DNA from: Calonectria ilicicola
Lineage: Eukaryota; Ascomycota; Sordariomycetes; Hypocreales; Nectriaceae
Assembly: GCA_020809705.1 (NCBI GenBank)
Contig: CP085827.1
Span: forward strand, 5,704,001 to 5,768,000
DNA length: 64,000 nt
Direction of reading: 5' to 3'
Part shown: one piece after another, positions 55,990 through 64,000 of the stretch
Position numbering within the stretch: the stretch's first letter is position 1
Layout: each line of letters opens with the position of its first letter
Program-made: the position numbers and the translations under genes
The notes under the pieces: generated by a model
Database searches by the model: none
Told to the model about the DNA's origin: nothing
What the model saw: only the letters and a program-made list of their open reading frames with translations

Positions 55990-58900
55990 ATGCCATCTCC
56001 ACCTGATGCAGCTGTCGCCGGTCGAGAGCGAAGGATTCATGCAATTATCGGTCAGCCTGTTCTCCTGGATACGCTTTAGCCTACCTAACTAGAGTGTGAC
56101 AAGACTTTGCAACGGATCTTCTCACGAAATTGCCGGTGTCGATTGATTCCAACTCCGACGAAGCCCTCCTCGCTGACGTCAACCATCATATTCAATCCAT
56201 CAATTCTTTGCCACGCAAACCGACTGGTCTCTCCGAAAAGAACACAAAGAGCTTGAAGGATTACGGGCGAAAGCTATGGAACGAGTGTGTCAAGGAGAAG
56301 AGGAGGAGAAGCAATATATCAGGGAGAGAGACAAAGTCGAAGTTGTATGTCAGAGCACGAATATTTGCCTACTTGGTCCATGCGATGGCTTGTGAAGGCC
56401 AGTTGAGAGCCGATCACAAAAGACATGAAGAGGAGACGATCTTGTATGTCTTGAACCTCGCACTCACGGTTGGAAGAGTTTGTATCCAGGAGTCGGACCT
56501 AGATGGGGCGCTCTTGGTGCTTCGCCGTATTGCGGACCACCTCGAGAGACTGAAGCAGATGGATGGAGTTTCGCAAGATGCCTCAAGACTCACTATTAGG
56601 CTTGAGATTGAATATTTTAATATACGAATAGCTTTGGTGAGCTTGAATGATCTTAGTCTGGGTGTCACTGACATTCGATAGGCGTGGAAAGAAGACAGAC
56701 TTGATGTAGCAGAACACATGTACAACAAAGCAGACGGCCTTCAACGTCATTTTAGCCCCTCTTCGGCAGAGAACATGTCTGAAACTCTCCAGAGTATCGG
56801 AAGTGACCGCTTCTCGAAGGGCGATTATTCCATGGCTTTGAAATGGCTCCAGCGAGCTCATCAGTTGATAAATGGCCAGGAGTTGGAGAAGCTCTCAGCC
56901 AACGGGCTAGAGCTGAGACTAACCATCTATCACAGCCTCATCCAGGCGCTTCTTGCGACGGAAGTGTCAGAAAATATCCAACAAGCTAATGATTTGGTCG
57001 CATTTGTCGAGTCTGAAATCGGAGATAAGCCGATTGTGCTGCATTGGAGGCTGGATATTTTAAACAAGTCTCCAAAAGAAGCTTTTGACACGAGTGCTTA
57101 TGCGAGTATCCTACGACGAATGATTCGGTCCATTGATTTCTCTGATGCGATTTTCGGGTTTCTGCTTTACAGCATAAAGAAGCTACGAGAGAGAAGTCCC
57201 AAGTTGGCTATCGGACTCTTGGACGAGCTATTGTTCACAAGACTTTTACCATTAAACAATCTGGAGTGGACTGGGAAAGCAGTTGTCCGTCGTGTCTGGG
57301 TTAGTACAATGGAAACAGAGTCATTAGCCGCCGTGGATGACTTGTCAAATCTGTTCGATAGAATTGTCTCAAAAGCCGGTGTTGTGCTTCGCGCTGATGT
57401 CACGGTTGCAGCGCATTCGGTAGGCTGAAAATGATTCGACCACCTAATGAATGTGCTGACCTTTGCAGCTTATCTGGAAGAAATTAGAGGCCGAATACAC
57501 GGACAAGCAATACAACGTTGCGGCAAGCTGGGCTCGGGCCGCTCTGCATAGTTTATTTGCGAATTGTGACGATGGTAACAAGGGCAAATTTGGAAGGAGG
57601 CTAATCCTTTGTGCAATCAATTGCAACGACGCAGACACCGCCCTATCTACTTTTCAAGCCATGCCTCAGGTTGCACAAGACGATCCCTTGACTCGGTTTC
57701 TAATGTTCAAGGTTTCACTCATAAGCTGGGATCGCGAGTTGGGCTGTCAGAGCATTGAGCACCTTAGTAAATCTGCCGACCAGGAACAGAGCCAAAACAT
57801 TCTTTACGCTTGCGTCAGAGAAGCACAGCAGGTGGGAGACAAATTATGCACATTGGCTGCCCTAAAGGCCGTTGCGGAAAAAAGTGGCTCGGGAGCAAGT
57901 ATTCAACCACATATTCCCTCTGTCCTCAGGTGCACAATTCGACTTATTCACCTGATCGAGACCGAAGAGGATGAGCCCCAAAATGGCGACATTGGACTGG
58001 CGCCTGACATTTGTGACATTTTTGAGAAAGGTCAGTTTCTGTCTCTCGTTATAGAGCAAAAACTGATGAAACCAGCCGCTGAATGTGCACAATTGGACCC
58101 CCTCGATATAGATGGCAATAAAATCTTTCCCGTGCCAGAACTTGAATGGTTCCGAAAAAACGCATACAACATGGGCGTGATGAGGTGTCACGTCTAGGAG
58201 GTGCGCCACTTGATCCGCATTTTCAATTCATGCCTTTCCTTCATTCAATGCTTTCCTCAAGATATCCCATCAGGTGATATGCGGGATGTACGAATCATGG
58301 GGATGCGTTGCCATTTTATTATTTCTGCTGCTCTTGTATCCCAGGGTCGAACAGAGGACAAGGTGGAGGAACAGTTGCAGCGATACGCAGAAATGAGACA
58401 GCACATCGCGGCGTTTAACACGGCGCTTGAAGGGGTAATTCAGAAAGACCCGAACCCTAACGACGAGGAAGTCCTAAACGACATGCTAGCTAAAGCATCC
58501 ACACTGTACGTCTTCGATTTCGAAGGCGCCGTCTGCCTTAGGAGCTGGGAGGGACTGGGCCAGATTGTGAGGAAAGCCAAGGTATGCAAGGATGAATTGA
58601 TGTACAAGGCCATGGGAGATTGCTTGTTGAGAAGCCACGCACCGGGAAAGGGTGGGACAGTCCTTGGTGCCAGCTGATGATAGGACTAGGATTGCTGACG
58701 TTGCACCACAGTGCTCTACGCGACAATGCGGCTAATCATCAACGAAATATTTGAACTCGAGGACTTCGACAACCAACAATTGGCAAAGTATTTGCGTTGC
58801 ATGTTTCAAGCTGTTTTACCCCTGGAGGACACCCTAGCCCTGCAGGTTGTCGATCAGGCGCTTCAAGTCGCGCGCGAAGGACGACTGGTGTGTAGCGTTT

Positions 58901-59165
58901 AGCCTCTGCCAATGTTTGATTTTTATGCAGTAGGCTAACGCTCTAGCAGATGGGGAATCCCTTCCCCGCGGAAGAACTCGACTGGGTCGTCGCCACAACT
59001 TTCAATCACGCCATTGATATTCTGGCAAGCGGTGACGCGGCCCTGTGTCATCAGTGGGCACTGAAGGCGCTTGATTTAGCCGAGTACATGGATGACGAGG
59101 GAGACATGCGGGATGTGCTGCGGGAGAAGATCGTTAAGCTGGGTTTCAACAAAGTGAGTCGCTGA
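55990..59165 (+). CDS. zip4: Zip4/Spo22 meiosis protein, interrupted by in-frame TAG
   Basis: Exons 55990-56050, 56104-56636, 56682-57419, 57469-58651, 58712-58887 and 58950-59165 join in frame over 968 codons. It is the Spo22/ZIP4 family (TPR-like helical repeats; ZMM group), which promotes crossovers and synaptonemal complex assembly in meiosis. Landmarks: RRIHAIIDFATDLL, KLYVRARIFAYLVHAMACEG, AWKEDRLDVAEHMYNKAD, LEWFRKNAYNMGVMRCH, RHLIRIFNSCLSF, MRCHFIISAALVSQGR, FPAEELDWVVATTFNHAIDI. At codon 687 (58195-58197) a TAG interrupts otherwise homologous sequence in one frame, exactly where the neighbouring residues (MRCHV-stop-EVRHLIRIF) suggest Trp. No intron of plausible length removes it. 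As written, the product is a 686-residue truncation. The first exon is inferred from its fit; the last exon's end is uncertain. Confidence 0.85.
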
Positions 59166-59845
59166 AACAGCCGAGGCAGCTTGCGCGTGTAGGGGCGGGC
59201 ACGGGACAAGTCAGGGGTTGCGTGGTAAAGACTTCATCCAGTCTCATGAATGCGTCAGCTCCGTCGGATTTAGAAACTACTTGTACAGATGGGGACGGCT
59301 TTTGACAGGGGCTATGATTCTATTTTTGATTCATACATGCGCAGCCAACCAAGGCATGATAAAGTACACATGATATATTGCTTTTTAGTTATCTGCGAGA
59401 TTCAAGTCGAAGGCGTCCTTATCCAATGCCTGCGCTAGTCTACCGCTCCCATCCCACATTATTCGTTCCATCGTGCGTGCGTGCGTGTACTCGTACGCAG
59501 TGTTTCAATGCGCTATGTGAACTGGAAATCATGTCCGCCGTAGCCATTAATCACTCGTTTTGCTCCGTACTGGCCTTTTGTTCAAACCGCAATATTACAT
59601 TGCTACAAGACAAGATAGATATATATACAACAAAAAACAAGAATATAATGATATAACAAAAGTACTATTGCGATGCGCTCTAAATAGGGGGTATTTCTTC
59701 ATCAACGCCAAGCCATAGCAAGTCCGACGTACTGTCGTATATATGTGATAGATAGACATTAAGATCCTCAGCTTCCTTTCTTTGGTTTTCAGAAACACAA
59801 GGACTAAGTTTTTTTTTTTTCTTCTTCTCTTCATCTTTTTCTCTT
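59166..59845. other. Convergent 3' region
   Basis: The 3' flanks of Zip4 and the Zn2Cys6 gene meet here. A (CGTG)n-like run lies at about 59473-59488 and T/A-rich tracts near 59600-59830. No gene. Confidence 0.6.
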
Positions 59846-62467
59846 TCAGATAATGTTTGCAATACTCAAACGATCCTTGGAGTTTCCTGCAGCGCTCCCA
59901 CTTGGACTTCGATGACTTCCGGTTGGAGAACTAGCCCTTCCACTGGTTTCGGAACCATAACGTGGAACATCGCCCAGCCGAGGAATGTCGACCGCGGGGC
60001 CCAGCGACTCGTTCTTAATGGGCAGAGGGAGCGTCCACGTGGGGTTTGACGGAGTTGGAGTCACATTTCTCGGAACATCCAGACCGCGAACTGCTGTTTC
60101 AAGTCTCGCCCATCCACCCCATTCTCTATCCTCTGTTTCGGTCAAACCGGTGCGGGCCTCGGAGCTAATCAAGTTGCTGCTGCCACTCGATGATGGCTGT
60201 GTCATGGTTGGAGAAAGCTGGGATAGTTGCGTTTCGCGCTCAAGACCAGCCCAGAGCCATGAGGAGTCTGGTGAGGCTTGTAGATCTGCCGATACATACG
60301 CAAGGAGGTCTTCGTCTCGTGCTAGCGTCTGGAAGATGGCGGCTGGGTCGATGGATGGGCGTGAGGCTCCAAAGGCAGGGGGGGGTGCGGATCGGGACAG
60401 GTAATTCGTTACTTCGGCCTTCTTTGTTGCCAAGGTAGGGACGAAGAAGGACAGGAAACGGCCACTGGGGATCGCAACGTCTCGGCGGGTGCCTATCGAA
60501 GCCAAGGCCCGGATACATGTGATGGCGTGGTCGGAATAGCCCGTGAGGAGTAGGAATAGAGTGCTTCGGAAGATGTGGGTGGTGAGAAGAGCTGTGGATC
60601 CGTCGGCGAGAATCGCTGTGTTCGATCGGTGGAGGAGAGAGGCGGTTTCGAGGGCGATGTGCGTACAGTTCTCCAGGGAGGCAAGTCGGATCTCAGGGGG
60701 GAAGGAAGGGTCGATATGGTGTCGGTGCAGAAGTAGACGAGCGTGGAATAGGTATGCTAGGGGAGCAAGGAAGTGAGGCGCGAGAGGAACTGTGCTCGAC
60801 GGATCGCAAGCCGGCGGAAATGTTTCCAGGCACTTCTTGAAGTGGTTGTCTAGTGCCGACACATGGCTTGGTGAAGGGGCCGAGGGCTGAATAGCGGCGA
60901 TCAACGTCGTGTACGACCTAATAACGTGAATAACAGCGAGAAGAGAATGCGTCAGTGGTTCTGCTCCGTTGGGAACTAGCATGCCTCCTTCGTGGATATA
61001 CTGGTCGTCAACACCCGCTGGCAGAGATACATCGCAGTCTTCGTCGTCGATTAACACTGGCCTGCCAAGTTCCGTAGCTAGCGTCCTGTCCATAATGTAT
61101 ATCGTCCACCACGTCCTCCGGCGCATTTCTCCTTCTATCACGGGCCAAGGCCCCGATTCGGAGTAAAGTCCCAGGTCCTGGGCAACACGAACTGCCCTTC
61201 CCAACCAAGTCCAAGCTGCAGTTTTCAAATTCATTTCGTTCAAGCATATTGTAATCAGCACCAGCGCCCTCACATCATCTAGCGAGAAATCGTTGCTCCA
61301 TGGGTCGATCATCTTGTTGGCCATCTCGAGGAATTCAGCAGGCTGGTAAAACGAGTTCGATTGGGAACCGGAGCCAAACAAACTGCCCGCAGCGAGAACA
61401 GAGAAGAACAACGACACCCAGGATGGCGATGCCCTCGTAAAGGTGTTGTTGGCGTATACGCTGTCAACCGATGCTCGGAACGTGGGAAAGTGCAAAATAG
61501 GAAACATGGCATGGGTCGAAGAATAGTAAGTGTGCAGTAGCTGATCGACAATGTGCCTTGGAGGAAGTTCTGGTCGAGGAGGGTCGAAACAGAGCAGAGC
61601 TGGCGTACGGTACTGAGCAGGGGGCTTGAAGACGCCCTTGGAAAAGGACCGCATATTGGCCCTCGCTCTGGTGAGCTCCGGGACGGGTGCTGGCCGTTTT
61701 CGTCGCTTCGGTTCTGATCCTATTGCTGGAAGGCGAGGGAAAGCATGGTCCGATGCCTCTACGTCCAAGTCCATCGATCCATCTCTATCCTGGAGCATTC
61801 GTCGAAGGCCGTGGTTCTCTCGCTTGACCCTTTCCATCTGCTTTTCCAGGTCCTGAACCTGCTTGATGGACGACATGCGCCGATTTGTCTCCTTGGTGAA
61901 CTGGCATTTAACATTTCGGCTCGAGCATTCGGAGCAGCTCGTCGTCTCCGTGGCATCACATTTGACCTTCCTTTCCCGACAGGCATCACAACTTGGATCC
62001 TTTCTTCGCTGGCGATAGGCCCTCTTCTGCGCCTGAGCGCCATGGGCCCCTGGAATGTGGGCGCTGGATGGTGCTGGTGTGCTAGCTACAGAATCCGTCG
62101 ACGCAAGTGACTCCTGTCCCAGAGATGAGGAGGCTGTCATTGGTGTGTAGGGCTGGAAGCCCTGGCTGACAGGCGGAAGAGACGGGATGCCAATGGGCTG
62201 GGGCGTAGTTGCCGCATTTGATCTGGGATTGGAACTCATCACACCTGTCAAGTACTGTGATGATGGTTTTGGCGAGGTAGCCGACGAGACCGAAGAAGAG
62301 TCGTAGGACCTGCTGGATAGATTTGGAGAACGGCTATAAAGATTTTGGGACGAAGTTGCCATGGCCGAACGCCCTGTCAGGTCCCAGTCTCTGGCAGGCC
62401 GACTGAAGACGTTCTCCGCAGCCCCCCCAACGGGCTGGATGCTAGGCAATCGCTGATCGACGAGCAT
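59846..62467 (-). CDS. Zn2Cys6 transcription factor with fungal_trans domain
   Basis: Single exon, 873 aa. The N-terminal 140 residues are Ser/Pro-rich. A basic run (KRAYRQRRKDPSC) leads into the zinc cluster C160, C163, C170, C178, C181, C188 (CDACRERKVKCD..., CSECSSRNVKCQF). A coiled-coil linker (SIKQVQDLEKQMERVKREN, about 200-222) should allow dimerisation. The regulatory 'fungal_trans' middle domain covers about 300-560 (HTYYSSTHAMFPILHFPTF, TAAWTWLGRAVRVAQDLGL, EMRRRTWWTIYIMDRTLATE). The C-terminal part is Ser/Pro-rich. Spacing before the fourth Cys is longer than usual (seven residues) but all six Cys are there. I recognise the family, not a specific named regulator. Targets are unknown; it is nuclear. 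It lies tail-to-tail with Zip4. Confidence 0.93.
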   Translation of the reverse strand: MLVDQRLPSIQPVGGAAENVFSRPARDWDLTGRSAMATSSQNLYSRSPNLSSRSYDSSSVSSATSPKPSSQYLTGVMSSNPRSNAATTPQPIGIPSLPPVSQGFQPYTPMTASSSLGQESLASTDSVASTPAPSSAHIPGAHGAQAQKRAYRQRRKDPSCDACRERKVKCDATETTSCSECSSRNVKCQFTKETNRRMSSIKQVQDLEKQMERVKRENHGLRRMLQDRDGSMDLDVEASDHAFPRLPAIGSEPKRRKRPAPVPELTRARANMRSFSKGVFKPPAQYRTPALLCFDPPRPELPPRHIVDQLLHTYYSSTHAMFPILHFPTFRASVDSVYANNTFTRASPSWVSLFFSVLAAGSLFGSGSQSNSFYQPAEFLEMANKMIDPWSNDFSLDDVRALVLITICLNEMNLKTAAWTWLGRAVRVAQDLGLYSESGPWPVIEGEMRRRTWWTIYIMDRTLATELGRPVLIDDEDCDVSLPAGVDDQYIHEGGMLVPNGAEPLTHSLLAVIHVIRSYTTLIAAIQPSAPSPSHVSALDNHFKKCLETFPPACDPSSTVPLAPHFLAPLAYLFHARLLLHRHHIDPSFPPEIRLASLENCTHIALETASLLHRSNTAILADGSTALLTTHIFRSTLFLLLTGYSDHAITCIRALASIGTRRDVAIPSGRFLSFFVPTLATKKAEVTNYLSRSAPPPAFGASRPSIDPAAIFQTLARDEDLLAYVSADLQASPDSSWLWAGLERETQLSQLSPTMTQPSSSGSSNLISSEARTGLTETEDREWGGWARLETAVRGLDVPRNVTPTPSNPTWTLPLPIKNESLGPAVDIPRLGDVPRYGSETSGRASSPTGSHRSPSGSAAGNSKDRLSIANII

Positions 62468-64000
62468 ACAAACTACTCTGACCTAGGAACTAGGGATATG
62501 GGTTAATTAGAGGACAGTTCCGAGAAGCCCTGTCGACGATCGGGACTGAACTGGCCAAAAGTTGCTTTTTTCCAGTGGCAATCGGCCTTGTTCGGGACCA
62601 CCTATGGAAGCTCGCCAACGTCCTCCGCCTGGCGCAGAGAGGGATTGGCTTCTGGGAATTGGTTATCTTGAGGTGCTCCAAGACGGTGCGCTCAAACTCA
62701 AAGGTCTCGGGCGAGATGCAATTCCGCGGGATGGCCTCGTCCAAGTTTGATGACGGTATATAAAAATCCCTGGAATAATTAAGATGACAAGAATAGGTGG
62801 CTTTGCCGTGTGGCGCTGGGTTGGATTCAAAATATCATCTGGTACAGGCGGGCAGGTTATCAAGCAAAGATAACACTCGCAGAGTGAAGGCAACAAGTAG
62901 GTAGATGAGGCTCCGTGCCGGCCGGGGTAGTGGCTGTGAAAGTGGGCTGTCCTCGTCTGCCACGCAAAGCGAAAAGTGGTTGCAAAATCAAAAGGCAAGG
63001 TGATGAAATGCCACGCACGAGGCTAGGGATGTAAGGGAGGCGTCGAGTCAAGATGAGCGCGGGAGTGGGAACAGAGGGAAATCTTGGAAGAAGATGGCGT
63101 ATGCAAGCAGGTATATCGCTGGCCATCAGTCTGCGGGTACGCCCAGCAGCGCCGTGTTAGTGGCGCTGGTCCGTGATCCGGGGCTCTCCGCGGGTTAAAG
63201 CAGATTCGGAAATATTATCTGGACCAGGTATGGAAAATGGGGGGCCCGAGAGGGAGCCAGACCCTTGACGAATTTGACTGGGCAGGGCTGTTGAGATCAG
63301 CCATGCCCGCTAACGTGTTTCGAGCGGAGTTGGGCATCCTCAGAGAGGTCGCCAGTAAGAATCCTGGTCCCAGTCGCTCTGGCAAGCGACCGGCCTAGCA
63401 GAGTGCTTGTTTCTCGGTGGCAGACAGGCTGTAAATGGAAATTATAGTGAGGCGCGCCCTCGCCGGCCGAGACGATAGCTTTGTTTGCAGCGTTGTAGAT
63501 GGGTGTCACAACCGCAACAAGGCAGGGAGGTGTACATGGAGGCTATCCCTCCGCCCAGGCCAGCTAGCCCAGGCATATTCTTATTTCACTGATAGAAGAA
63601 AAAAAAAGGCGCCGGGTGGCATGATAGACGCGGATGGGGCTGAGAGGCTAGTGCGGCCCGACAAGAACATGAAGCTTTTTCGGACCCAGACTTGAAGCTT
63701 CTGGGTAACCTCATTTGCGGCAGCGATGTGCACATGGGACCAGTGTAGGTTTCGGGAATCTTGCCTGTTCCAAACGCTCTATCCCATGCAAACCCCAGCT
63801 CCGGGATCGTGCCTTGAACGCAATGCATATTGCGAGCAAGAACTTGGAGATCGGGAACTGGATGCTCCTGAGATGATGATGCTGGGTTCACTTTACACCT
63901 TGCCGCGAACCTGTGGCATGGAGAGACAAGGATTCGACTCAAGATCAGACGCTAGGACATACATAGGAGCACGGGATATGGCATGCAGTATTGCGGGAGC
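62468..64000. other. Upstream region of Zn2Cys6 gene
   Basis: GC-rich with overlapping short frames on both strands. No gene supported. It probably holds the promoter and 5' UTR of the regulator. Confidence 0.55.

Noticed and set aside
58138..58197. Intron removing the Zip4 TAG
   Set aside because: GT..AG pairs ending at the TAG give introns of 13, 21 or about 48 nt. The first two are too short, and the last deletes FRKNAYNMGVMRCH, which looks conserved.

Overview
The window reads as nuclear DNA of a filamentous ascomycete (Pezizomycotina, probably a Sordariomycete; the placement is inference). Most genes carry 45-85 nt GT..AG introns with CTAAC/CTGAC-like branch sites. The proteins are typical of moulds: an Ecm33-like wall protein, HsbA, a KDM4 demethylase, purine hydroxylase, the gluconeogenesis activator AcuM and Zip4. 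I rebuilt exon structures by hand; every multi-exon model below keeps its frame across all junctions, but no transcript data were available.

Layout. 1-6 kb: a membrane-anchored histidine-acid-phosphatase-like protein (minus strand) and one tRNA-Gln(CTG). 6-9.5 kb: a CorA-like membrane protein facing a two-domain protein that joins a nucleoside-phosphorylase-like half to a YjjX-like NTPase half. 9.5-23.5 kb: three minus-strand genes, the Ecm33-like protein, the KDM4-type JmjN/JmjC/PHD histone demethylase, and a membrane-anchored pepsin-like protein without catalytic Asp residues. 23.5-41 kb: a gene-poor, AT-rich, accessory-looking tract. It holds a TIR element of about 0.96 kb, a phosphorylase-DUF6590 fusion, a possible tiny Cys-rich peptide gene, an ankyrin protein with a STAND-type N-terminus, HsbA, an acyl-CoA-reductase-like gene with no start codon, and a divergent protein kinase. 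41-64 kb: a conserved-looking block with kynurenine aminotransferase, xanthine dehydrogenase (with UaY-like and GATA sites upstream), AcuM/Rds2, Zip4/Spo22 with an in-frame stop, and a Zn2Cys6 regulator.

How the genes relate. Xanthine dehydrogenase (purine to nitrogen), kynurenine aminotransferase (tryptophan breakdown) and AcuM (gluconeogenesis) are metabolic housekeeping and do not form a biosynthetic cluster. The accessory genes suggest self/non-self or stress functions. Two different proteins use a phosphorylase-fold domain with altered pocket residues, one fused to a nucleotide-sanitising NTPase and the other to DUF6590, and an ankyrin protein with a STAND-type signalling domain lies 1.7 kb from the second. 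These fusions and the broken Zip4 gene are the most interesting items here.
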